7,019 nucleotides of DNA from CAIVAT01 sp038212325 (GCA_038212325.1 JBBQUQ010000126.1:1-7019); one strand, 5' to 3'. Counted from the first letter of the stretch, positions 1-6,260 are shown. The notes: generated from the sequence alone by a model not told the origin. Program-made: numbers and translations.

Positions 1-715
1 GGTCCTTGTTCGGGTCAACCACCCGCTGGCTGGTAAATATCCAATCGGCAAGCCACACTGAATCATTCCAGGGATAATTCGGAGAAATGTATTCTTTCTC
101 TTTGCCGGTCTTTTTGTTTTTATAGGTCACATAAAAAGTCACCGGCAACGTCTCGGTTTTATTAACACGATTGCCAACCTTCCAGGCCATAAAGTCGATC
201 AGGGGCAAATGCCGGTAACATTGCACCGACAAAGATGAAAACGCAATTGCAGTAACAAGTAGCAGGCCGAAATCACCCGTGGATGGAAGCAGGCTCCTGA
301 ATTTCTTCCTCCAGATGAAAATGGGAAGGACAAAACCCATCAGGACGATATTTTTCAGAAATGTTTGCACATTTGTGATTTTCAACGCATCACCGAAACA
401 TCCGCAATCAGGTACAATATTATATACAGCATCGAAAAATGTCAGGATCGTGAAAAACATCATCATGGGCAATAACAGCCAGACCGTTTTACGGATCCAG
501 AGATTGAACAGCAGGCTGATACCCAGTAAAAATTCAAGGGTGCATAGAAAAATGGTCAGGTAGAGGCTGAAGGGGATAAAAGCTGTTATGTTGAAGGCAA
601 TAAAATAATCCTCCATCCGGTAAACGGTTCCCAGTGGATCAATTCCCTTGACGAAGCCGGAGTAAACAAAAACAAGTCCGATAAGGATTCTGAAGATAGT
701 TCTAAGAATTTTCAT
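1..715 (-). CDS. BT_3928-family DoxX/MauE-like membrane protein (3' end cut by window)
   Basis: The frame is open from an ATG at 715 to the window edge, giving 238 residues without a stop. The protein is an integral inner-membrane protein. Hydrophobic segments lie at about residues 5-20, 47-71, 77-98, 118-135 and 148-163, followed by a polar, presumably periplasmic, C-terminal part. A DCGCFGD motif at residues 103-109 matches the Cys-Gly-Cys-Phe-Gly signature of MauE/DoxX-type proteins, which are thought to work in periplasmic thiol or electron-transfer chemistry. The stretch after the last helix (CYRHLPLIDF, residues 166-175) and the later NYPWNDSVW segment fit, from memory, the Bacteroidota BT_3928 family, whose members run to roughly 360 residues, so about a third is missing here. 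The start is supported by a basic N-terminus running directly into the first helix. Its exact role is not known. In relatives the gene often sits next to tpiA and a DUF1599 gene, which would lie to the left of this window. Confidence 0.85.
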   Translation of the reverse strand, partial: MKILRTIFRILIGLVFVYSGFVKGIDPLGTVYRMEDYFIAFNITAFIPFSLYLTIFLCTLEFLLGISLLFNLWIRKTVWLLLPMMMFFTILTFFDAVYNIVPDCGCFGDALKITNVQTFLKNIVLMGFVLPIFIWRKKFRSLLPSTGDFGLLLVTAIAFSSLSVQCYRHLPLIDFMAWKVGNRVNKTETLPVTFYVTYKNKKTGKEKEYISPNYPWNDSVWLADWIFTSQRVVDPNKD

Positions 716-882
716 AAGCCAGATTTGCAGGGGCAATTCCTGCACAGGTCAAAACAAGGCCGGCAGGAATTTCAGAGGCTAAAATTATAAAAAATTCGCG
801 GTTTTCGCGGTGTTTCACCCCTTGATTTTAACAAAGAATTAACACGAAGGGACAGAAACACAGCAGTCAGGCCAATGTATTA
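716..882. other. Intergenic region with degenerate repeat-like sequence
   Basis: No gene is visible between the BT_3928-family start and the terminator of the large gene. The stretch contains a short direct repeat TCGCGGT-TT-TCGCGGT (796-811) and an A/C/G-rich run of ACACGAAGG/ACAGAAACACAG type (830-862). The latter resembles, from memory, the dispersed ACACAAAGG-like intergenic repeats common in environmental Bacteroidota. The promoter of the BT_3928-family gene should be here. TAATTTTA on the minus strand at 780-787 is one base from TAnnTTTG, but no -33 element accompanies it. Confidence 0.4.
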
Positions 883-921
883 AAAAAAACGGGAGACATG
901 CCAGTCATGCCATGTCTCCCG
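883..921 (-). terminator. Rho-independent terminator of the large surface-protein gene
   Basis: CGGGAGACATG (890-900) and CATGTCTCCCG (911-921) are perfect complements, giving an 11-bp stem with a 10-nt loop. Read on the minus strand the stem is followed by a run of T residues (the A run at 883-889). It lies 55 bp past the stop codon at 976, exactly where a terminator for the minus-strand gene belongs. It isolates that gene from the BT_3928-family gene downstream. Confidence 0.9.
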
Positions 922-975
922 GGTACTTATCACAAAATACTGCAAACTAAACCTTTACGGGACTATTCTTTGCAT

Positions 976-3576
976 TTATCTTGTTTTCACAAGTTTGATG
1001 ACCTCCACATATCCATCAGCGATAATCTTCACGAAATATAGTCCGGTCGGGAGTTCTGACACCTGGAATTCGTGCTTTTTTTCTCCGATCATCGCTCCGG
1101 TCATCAGCTGCTCTCCGCGCGTTCCGTAAATCATAACCTGCACCTTCTCGTATACTTTTCCCCTGTTTTGTTCAAGGGTGAAGTTTCCGTTGGTGGGGTT
1201 AGGATAGATGAAGAAGTCACTTGGAACTGCCACCACCAATGGTTCCGAATCATTTCCTGTGGTAACTGTTGGGATTGCTGGCGGCAATTGTCCGCAATAC
1301 TGGCTGTTAATTGTAATGTAACCACGCATATAACCGCCGGGCTGCACAGTGGTACCGGGCAGGCAACGTATGTTCTGCCCTGCAATCATTGTTGCGCTGC
1401 CCCCGGTGCCGACTGTAAAGGTATTCCCGCCTCCTGCTACAATGAGGGTTTGTGATGCACTGAAACATCTCACCTGGTCGGTGAAAACGATTCCTGACAC
1501 ATTGGTGACCGGTGCAATGCCTGTAACATCCATGATCACCGAGCTTATTGCCGGGTTACCTGAAACACAATAAGCGTTTGAAGTAACGATGCAGGTCACC
1601 TCATCTCCGTTTATGGGAATGTAAGCAAAGGAAGCATGGTTCGTACCCCTTGAAAGACCGTTGACTGTCCATTGGAAGATTGGTGTTGTACCTCCATTTA
1701 CAGGGATAGCAGTAAAGGTAACTTCTGTGCCAACAGGAACCGGGTTGGCAGAAGCATGCACTGCCACACTCGCCGGTACCGGCTGATCAATCCAGATGTA
1801 CACACAATTAAACATCCAGTTGACACAGTGTGTAGTCATGCTTTTAGCATGTATGGAATAGAGTCCGGGCAAGGTGTGGTAGCCGAATGAAATGGCAGAA
1901 CCAGTTCCCACAACGGGTATTCCAACTTCATAGCAGCACCCGCTCCTGAGTGTGTAGATCACACCTGGTTGTGAATTGCTCATGGTAATTTCCCGTCCTG
2001 CTCCGCCGGCACAGTAGCCGCCACTGCCAGAAACCGTATAGATGGTCGGTAACGAATGAACAATAACTGTTACCGGCTTGATGGTGCTGCAACCCGCATT
2101 GGTTGTGGCCATGATATAGTAGGTGCCGGTATATGCAGTTGTCGGATTGGGCATTACAATTGAGGCATTCAGATCCATCCAGTAACTGAAGGTCGGGACG
2201 CCGTTGAAGCTGCTGCCGGCAGTTACTGCAGCCGAGGTCAGGTCAACCCTGTCGGGTGAACATGTTTCCTGCGGGTGTGTGATCAGGTCATTGAAGTTCA
2301 AGGTAACCAATGCTGATGAACCCTGCATTCCTGCAGCATCAATAAAGGCGTAGTTGAAATGGATCACCAATCCTCCTGCATTCGGATCGACCGTGAGCAA
2401 AAGTGGTGAGTAGTTAGGCATAACCTGGTTCAGGGTTACGGCAATCCCGTTGTAATACAGGGTGCCATTGGTTGCAAGGGATGTGATCACAATGGTTTTA
2501 CCGCTGCCCAACAGGCCATCTTCCGCATCAGTTCCTGACAACAATGGCACAGCCACTGTGGCAGTATTTCCCGGGTTGGCATAACAAGAGGACACAGGGT
2601 TTGCAACCGGCAACTGATCAATTCCGAAGTTGGCGTTGATAACACTTCCGCCGCTGGTCGTGATATGGAGGGCACCATCAATTGAACCATCATTGCCATT
2701 TCCCACACCAAGGATTTCACCGGTGGATACCCAGCTTGCCGGATACGTTGCGGTGGTGAGAATCGTTCCCTCAGCCTGTTGCTCACTGGTAAGGATCAAG
2801 GTGTAATTTGTATTAAATTCAAGACCGTCTGCCAGGGTAAAATAGTAGGTGCCATCTGTGTTAACCTGTATGGAGGCAACAACACCTTTATCAGGGTCAG
2901 GGTTCACAAGATTGATCCAGATACCGTTTCCGGTGGCAAATAATGGCGGACTGCCTGAAATGATGCTGTTGTTCATGCCATTTGCATCATCGTAGATATT
3001 CCCTGCAATGAAGATGAATTCCTGGGTATTATCATCTGTGTCGGTCACAATCACCCCCAGAGGGCCGGTGCCCGTAACTGTTGCTATGTTGGTAAATGTA
3101 CCGGCAAGAATGTCAGCAGGTGTAAGCAAATGGACAGCAGTGAAATGATTCAGGTTGGTTTCTCCGGGAGCAAGGGTTATTGGCGCGCCTGAAACTATTA
3201 CAAGCGGATCATTGATCGTGACAAGGGTCAACGGAGCGTTGCCGGTATTGGTAACGCTGAACGTGTAGGTGATCAGATCGCCAACGTTCGGAACGCCATC
3301 AGGAGCAACGACACCAAGATTCAAAGTGCCAGTCTTGACCAGTTCAATCGATGGTGCATAGATTTGCACCTCAAAGGAACACTGCGCAGTATTTGCGCAT
3401 AAATCGGTGGCCGTCCAGGTAACTGTTGTGGTGCCTAACGGGAATAGATAACCTGCAAGCGTTGATAAATTATTCAGGTTATTCACAGCCGTTGCCGCAC
3501 CACAGTTCTCGGTTAAACTGGTGTAGTCAAACTCACCGCCAATTGTTGAAAAATGGGTCAACCCTGCGGTAATCAC
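976..3576 (-). CDS. C-terminal segment of surface protein: HYR, DUF11-like, PKD-like modules, T9SS tail
   Basis: This is an 866-residue frame formally beginning at a GTG that overlaps the previous segment's TGA. It starts inside an HYR domain, since the expected N-terminal strands are absent while the TENCG and GTTTVTWTATD parts at about 22-58 are present. Next come a DUF11-type repeat (about 78-188, with NVGDLITYTFSVTNTGNAPL), an SdrD-B/CNA-B-like region beginning GNIYDDANG (192-320), and a cadherin-like stretch with PVANP and GTDAEDG (322-430). Two less clear beta modules (431-600) precede a PKD/Ig-like domain with FQWTVNG (600-688) and a module with GGSATMIAGQNI and PGGYMRGYI (695-762). 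The last 80 residues (787-866) are a type A T9SS sorting domain with YPNPTNGNF, LPTGLYFVKI and a basic VIKLVKTR end. There is no signal peptide, so the GTG start is almost certainly not a true gene start. The product is a surface or released structural/adhesive protein; no catalytic motif is seen. Confidence 0.85.
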   Translation of the reverse strand: MITAGLTHFSTIGGEFDYTSLTENCGAATAVNNLNNLSTLAGYLFPLGTTTVTWTATDLCANTAQCSFEVQIYAPSIELVKTGTLNLGVVAPDGVPNVGDLITYTFSVTNTGNAPLTLVTINDPLVIVSGAPITLAPGETNLNHFTAVHLLTPADILAGTFTNIATVTGTGPLGVIVTDTDDNTQEFIFIAGNIYDDANGMNNSIISGSPPLFATGNGIWINLVNPDPDKGVVASIQVNTDGTYYFTLADGLEFNTNYTLILTSEQQAEGTILTTATYPASWVSTGEILGVGNGNDGSIDGALHITTSGGSVINANFGIDQLPVANPVSSCYANPGNTATVAVPLLSGTDAEDGLLGSGKTIVITSLATNGTLYYNGIAVTLNQVMPNYSPLLLTVDPNAGGLVIHFNYAFIDAAGMQGSSALVTLNFNDLITHPQETCSPDRVDLTSAAVTAGSSFNGVPTFSYWMDLNASIVMPNPTTAYTGTYYIMATTNAGCSTIKPVTVIVHSLPTIYTVSGSGGYCAGGAGREITMSNSQPGVIYTLRSGCCYEVGIPVVGTGSAISFGYHTLPGLYSIHAKSMTTHCVNWMFNCVYIWIDQPVPASVAVHASANPVPVGTEVTFTAIPVNGGTTPIFQWTVNGLSRGTNHASFAYIPINGDEVTCIVTSNAYCVSGNPAISSVIMDVTGIAPVTNVSGIVFTDQVRCFSASQTLIVAGGGNTFTVGTGGSATMIAGQNIRCLPGTTVQPGGYMRGYITINSQYCGQLPPAIPTVTTGNDSEPLVVAVPSDFFIYPNPTNGNFTLEQNRGKVYEKVQVMIYGTRGEQLMTGAMIGEKKHEFQVSELPTGLYFVKIIADGYVEVIKLVKTR
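979..1218 (-). other. T9SS type A C-terminal sorting domain
   Basis: This is the final 80 residues of the large protein. It carries the YPNPTNGNFTL strand, a middle V-MIYGTRGEQL strand, LPTGLYFVKI and a terminal basic KLVKTR. This is the classic order of the Por-secretion-tail family that directs cargo through the type IX system for cleavage and surface attachment or release. Confidence 0.92.
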
Positions 3577-4457
3577 CCTGATTTGCGGTGAACCATGGTC
3601 TCATTCTGGCAGTTATCAACCGACTTCCATGTACGAAAAAGTGTGTATGCATTTGGACATAAACCATCTGTTCTGATCTCTCCCACATAAGTAATAGCGA
3701 CCGCTGCGTCGCAGTTATCCGTGGCAGTTACACCTGTGCCGATTACAGCAACCAAAGGAACTGCAGCGCATTCAACCGTCGCATTGTCGGGGAAGAGGAT
3801 AAAGGCAGGAGGCTGCGTATCCTGTACCGTGATCGTCTGTACGCGGGTGGTCTCATTGAGGCAGTTGTCTGCCGCTGTCCAGGTGCGCTTCAGAATATAT
3901 GTATCCTCGCAGATTCCGTCAATCCTGTTCTCTCCAACGTAGGTTATGGCGACTATCGCATCGCAGTTATCTGAGGTTGTCACACCTGCACCGATAGCTG
4001 CAACACCAGGAACTGCATTGCATTCAACTGTCACATCTGACGGGAAGAGCACAAAGTCAGGAGCCTGGGTGTCATGAACCGTTATGGTCTGCGTACGGGT
4101 GGTCTCATGTAGGCAATTGTCTGCTGCCACCCATGTGCGGGTCAGGGTATAGCTATCCGGACAGGTCCCGTCTGATCTTACCTGGCCCAGGTAGGTAATG
4201 GCAACATCAGCATCGCAGTTGTCGGTGGCTGTAACACCTGTGCTGATAACCGCAACAAGAGGAACCGCATTGCATTCCACATTCACATCTTGCGGGAAGA
4301 TCACAAAGGCCGGAGCCTGGGTATCCTGTACCGTTATTGTTTGCGAGCGGAAGGTTGAATTGAAGCAGTTGTCTGTTGCCTTCCATGTGCGCACAAGGGC
4401 ATAGGAATCCGGGCATGAGTGGCCGTCCAGGTCCTGGTTCCTGCCATTGAAAAACAT
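3573..4457 (-). CDS. Repeat segment of surface protein: tandem 84-residue HYR-like modules
   Basis: This frame carries an exact-period array. DTQ(A/P)P begins modules at residues 45, 129 and 213, a spacing of 84 residues (252 bp). Each module has FP-D--VEC-AVP, TG/AGVT--DNCDA-VAITY-G, a C--D/NAY---RTW motif, and DNC---T before the next DTQ. An incomplete module precedes them, and the last one stops after DNCQNET, then diverges into MVHRKSG and a stop. The paired cysteines and DNC motifs are those of HYR-like Ig-fold repeats in bacterial adhesins. The ATG at 4457 is not a credible start: there is no signal peptide, and the preceding frame still encodes a recognisable FQWQ Ig-like strand over the same bases. 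This is an internal piece of the large protein, not an independent gene. It probably acts as a stalk holding the ligand-binding end away from the surface. Confidence 0.75.
   Translation of the reverse strand: MFFNGRNQDLDGHSCPDSYALVRTWKATDNCFNSTFRSQTITVQDTQAPAFVIFPQDVNVECNAVPLVAVISTGVTATDNCDADVAITYLGQVRSDGTCPDSYTLTRTWVAADNCLHETTRTQTITVHDTQAPDFVLFPSDVTVECNAVPGVAAIGAGVTTSDNCDAIVAITYVGENRIDGICEDTYILKRTWTAADNCLNETTRVQTITVQDTQPPAFILFPDNATVECAAVPLVAVIGTGVTATDNCDAAVAITYVGEIRTDGLCPNAYTLFRTWKSVDNCQNETMVHRKSG
3590..4325 (-). repeat. 252-bp tandem repeats encoding HYR-like modules
   Basis: Three head-to-tail units lie at 4325-4074, 4073-3822 and 3821 to about 3590 (the last is cut short), each 252 bp where complete. 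Partly conserved DNA is visible in each, for example around the CAGTTATC/CAGTTGTC and ATTCAAC/ATTCCAC blocks on the plus strand. The exact period with diverged units indicates expansion by duplication followed by drift. Such arrays invite unequal recombination and assembly collapse. Confidence 0.88.
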
Positions 4458-4876
4458 AGGGAATAGCCGGAGGGATGCTTCCGCTGGTAATTATTCCTTT
4501 AAGGGTTATAAATCCCTGTGCGCAATAATCATTAGGAACTCGCTGATATCCGATGGCAAATGGAATATACGGGCGAAAGGTAATATCATCAATTGCAAGG
4601 TCGTTACCACACCCGCCAGGACCGTTATTTCTCAAAACAACAAACACTTTATCCTGATTTTGAGGCGTATTGAATATTAAGGCGGTTTCCCTCCATACTA
4701 AAGCTGTACCTGCTTCTGTTGGCCTATCCCCGGTATTCGTTTGTGAGAGTAATTTGGCGCCATTGCCATTTACCGAGAATCCGCCTACCGCAACAGTACT
4801 GTTATTTTCATCATCACCCGGATCGTTATCCCATATCTCATAGCGTATATTGATCGGAAGGCCGTTTCCATCGCAC
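4441..4876 (-). pseudogene. Middle segment of surface protein in the shifted frame, no start codon of its own
   Basis: Between the first and third segments the coherent protein lies in another frame. It begins DGNGLPINIRYEIWDND near 4875, continues through GNGAKLLSQTNTG (with ALVWRETALIFNTP) and VVLRNNGPGGCGNDLAIDDI, and reaches YVFQWQ near 4441. The NIRYEIWD ... LRNNGPGGCGNDLAIDDITF pattern is the C-terminal half of the lectin-like/MAM-like domain found near the N-terminus of many Bacteroidota HYR/T9SS proteins. PYVFQWQ then looks like the first strands of an Ig-like module. An ATG occurs at 4647, but it falls in the middle of the domain just before VVLRNN and is not a plausible start. The annotation is inferred from protein coherence across frames. 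Confidence 0.75.
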
Positions 4877-5537
4877 CGACACGCCAGTCAGAGTTTGTTC
4901 CGTCAGCACCATGAACATATTTAGGGTTCGCGGAAAGCGCATAACCGCCATCATCCATGGTACTATGCCACGCAGAGCATGAAACCGATGTCTTTAACTT
5001 ATACCTTTCCCAATGCCCAAGTTTCCAAGTTCCATAAACATTGTACCATCTCACATAGGTGCCTGCACAGGACGATGGATTAGGACCAGCCCATGTCGTG
5101 CCATTTAAACACCAAGTATTTGCCGGATTATTCAGGTTGGCACCATTGTATGGGGTACCGCTCATCACAGTTACCGGAATAAAAACCCATTCGGTTATTC
5201 CCTGTTCCCTTGCGGGAAGCACGAGCGCATATGACGTTTCCAAAGTTGGCGGATTATTTGTCAGAAGGCCCGTTCCTGTGCATGTTGCAGGCCAGAACCA
5301 AAATGAGATACCAATGGTTCCTCGTCCGTCAATGACTCCACGGTATGCATTAACATTAGACGTCCCAATTGGAACAGTCCCAAAATCCTCCGTAAAAAGA
5401 GGTGGTCCAAATGTCTGACACTGAATTGTCGGAATTCCGTTTAAACCGGAAAAGAGCAGCATCAAAATAAAAATGCAGAACGAGACGGGCTTTACATAGT
5501 CTGATTTCTGATTTTGATTAATGGTAAATGTTTTCAT
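4785..5537 (-). CDS. N-terminal segment of surface protein: signal peptide and lectin-like domain
   Basis: The ATG at 5537 begins an N-terminus with a polar, lysine-containing n-region, a hydrophobic core (VSFCIFILMLLFSGLNGI, about residues 20-37), and likely cleavage near residues 40-44 before TFGPPLFTEDFGTV. This exported start supports the choice of codon. The mature part has an LFTEDFGTV opening, an aromatic-rich middle (ISFWFWPATC, WVFIPVTV, WYNVYGTWKLGHWERYKL), and DDGGYALSANPKYVHG at about 190-205. FTEDFGT followed by DGGYALSANPKY is how many Bacteroidota adhesins with gliding/HYR repeats begin. The coherent protein ends near residue 220 (SDWRVG). The remaining 30 residues (about 4785-4873, METAFRSIYAMRYG onward) are the wrong frame, because the shifted frame over the same bases encodes NIRYEIWD. 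No Shine-Dalgarno sequence is visible, as is usual in this phylum. Confidence 0.8.
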   Translation of the reverse strand: MKTFTINQNQKSDYVKPVSFCIFILMLLFSGLNGIPTIQCQTFGPPLFTEDFGTVPIGTSNVNAYRGVIDGRGTIGISFWFWPATCTGTGLLTNNPPTLETSYALVLPAREQGITEWVFIPVTVMSGTPYNGANLNNPANTWCLNGTTWAGPNPSSCAGTYVRWYNVYGTWKLGHWERYKLKTSVSCSAWHSTMDDGGYALSANPKYVHGADGTNSDWRVGAMETAFRSIYAMRYGITIRVMMKITVLLR

Positions 5538-5568
5538 CGTTGTAAGGTTTTTACAGAATAGATTCGGC

Positions 5569-5576
5569 CAAATTTA
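5569..5576 (-). promoter_or_regulatory. Possible Bacteroidota -7 promoter element
   Basis: TAAATTTG on the minus strand matches the TAnnTTTG -7 consensus and ends 32 bp before the ATG at 5537, giving a leader of about 25 nt. No convincing TTG/TTTG -33 element is found at the usual 19-21 bp upstream. The large gene may therefore have its own weak promoter or be read from further upstream. Confidence 0.35.
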
Positions 5577-5598
5577 TTCATGAACATTCATCATCTCA

Positions 5599-5856
5599 TC
5601 ATTCGCAATTCAGCGTTATATACAAGTTACCGGATCGCATGACGCTGTCAATCGATTGCTTTGAAAATCCATTGCTGATGATCAGCGAGGAAGCATCCCT
5701 GAAACCAATCTCCACGACCTGGTCAGGGGAGATGATTCTGGCTGAGACAGAGGAAGAGGCTTTTGCTCCTAAAGGTTCCTGCCCAATGGCAGTGGGGGAA
5801 ATTAACAGAGCCCCGATGGCAATGAACACAATAATTAACATTGAGAAAAGCTTCAT
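5599..5856 (-). CDS. Small exported protein of unknown function (85 residues)
   Basis: I do not recognise a family with confidence. The ATG at 5856 starts a clear signal peptide: MKLF, a long hydrophobic core (SMLIIVFIAIGALLI), then SPTAIGQ, with likely cleavage around residues 24-26. The mature chain is only about 60 residues: a small-residue, serine-rich stretch (AKASSSVSARIISP), a VEIGF strand, then SSLIISNGFSKQSIDSVM and LYITLNCE. It has a single cysteine near the end. The AKASSSVSARIISP strand weakly recalls the opening of DUF4402 pilin-like/surface proteins, but those are roughly twice as long, so this could be a truncated relative or simply a short secreted peptide. It ends 61 bp before the large surface-protein gene on the same strand with no terminator between, so co-transcription is plausible. 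Start and reading frame are well supported by the signal peptide; function is open. Confidence 0.65.
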   Translation of the reverse strand: MKLFSMLIIVFIAIGALLISPTAIGQEPLGAKASSSVSARIISPDQVVEIGFRDASSLIISNGFSKQSIDSVMRSGNLYITLNCE

Positions 5857-5919
5857 ATGGCACTCTTGGTTTTAACTCTGTAGATCATCAGGAAGTAAAA
5901 ATTGGTCACAATTCAATTT

Positions 5920-5944
5920 TTGCTGGCGGTATTTCTGCACGCCA
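5920..5944. promoter_or_regulatory. Dyad TTGCTGGCG-N11-CGCCA, copy 1 (possible operator)
   Basis: TGGCG (5924-5928) and CGCCA (5940-5944) form an inverted repeat with an 11-nt spacer, preceded by TTGC. It lies 64 bp upstream of the start of the small exported protein gene. The same 14 fixed positions with the same spacer length recur at 6623-6647 while the spacer sequences differ, as expected for a protein-binding site. The T-N11-A geometry is compatible with, but not proof of, a LysR-type regulator. Confidence 0.45.
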
Positions 5945-6009
5945 CATTTTTCTGTTTACTATTTGTCTTTCTGTGTTTTAACGTATTCATGCTGTCATTT
6001 TCATTACGA

Positions 6010-6021
6010 GTTTCCGTATGT
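6010..6021. repeat. Direct repeat GTTTCCGTATGT, copy 1
   Basis: This exact 12-mer recurs at 6419-6430. Both copies are followed by an AATT-containing stretch and GGATA (with one base of extra spacing in the second), so the similarity extends loosely to about 27 bp. Function unknown. Confidence 0.5.
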
Positions 6022-6223
6022 ATAATTTATGGATATACCCTATTGCGCACATGTCAATATCATGTTACTTTTATTGGATCATTTTACATTATGCTTCGAG
6101 CCAGAAGTGGGCTGTGAAATGTGGTCGTTTATGTGTCGGTGCTGATTTAGTTCTGCGCTGGTTGTTTGTTTTCCCATGATGGATGATAAAAATAGCCAAC
6201 ATAACAAATTTCGTGCCATAATA

Positions 6224-6260
6224 TACAATCAACTGATTATTTGATATTTAGATGATTGTA
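6224..6260. repeat. Inverted repeat TACAATCA / TGATTGTA
   Basis: There are perfect 8-bp arms at 6224-6231 and 6253-6260 with a 21-nt AT-rich spacer, and flanking bases AT and G also agree. The wide spacing suits two half-sites of a dimeric regulator better than a terminator; no T-run follows. Confidence 0.45.

Larger units (their letters stand above)
976..5537 (-). pseudogene. Large modular T9SS-secreted surface protein, broken into four reading-frame segments
   Basis: Four adjoining minus-strand segments together read as one secreted protein. They are a signal peptide plus N-terminal domain (5537 to about 4876), the end of that domain and the start of an Ig-like segment (about 4876 to 4441), HYR-like repeats (about 4435 to 3590), and an HYR domain to T9SS tail (about 3596 to 976). 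Only the first segment has a signal peptide and only the last has the sorting tail, so none is a complete gene. Two frames alternate: segments 1 and 3 share one, segments 2 and 4 share the other. No promoter or terminator lies between the segments; one terminator follows the last. Real gene decay, phase variation by deletion within repeats, and misassembly of a repetitive gene are all possible. I cannot tell these apart from sequence alone. The intact protein would be well over 1,500 residues and exported to the cell surface. Confidence 0.75.

Noticed and set aside
279..563. 94-residue plus-strand frame
   Set aside because: It is antisense to the well-supported BT_3928-family membrane protein and its translation has no recognisable features.
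3573..3576. GTGA overlap as genuine translational coupling of two genes
   Set aside because: The downstream product starts inside an HYR domain and lacks a signal peptide although it ends in a T9SS tail, so a broken single gene is more likely.
3570..3612. Programmed -1 ribosomal frameshift
   Set aside because: There is no X-XXY-YYZ slippery heptamer or clear downstream stem at this joint, and domain parts are missing, which frameshifting would not explain.
3590..4325. CRISPR-like array
   Set aside because: The repeat units are 252 bp, in frame and encode a conserved protein module; there are no short repeats with unique spacers.
4207..4647. 146-residue minus-strand frame as an independent gene
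   Set aside because: Its ATG falls in the middle of a domain, and after FQWQ the translation (EPGPGRPLMPG onward) is the wrong frame of the HYR-like repeats. Only the part above about 4441 is real.
5924..5944. Hairpin as a rho-independent terminator
   Set aside because: The stem is only 5 bp, no plus-strand gene precedes it, and the same dyad recurs near the other gene, which fits a binding site better.
5902..6117. 71-residue plus-strand frame with many Phe, Leu and Cys
   Set aside because: Its hydrophobicity comes from T-rich DNA; there is no charged N-terminus, start signal or family resemblance, and it spans a dyad that recurs elsewhere in the intergenic region.
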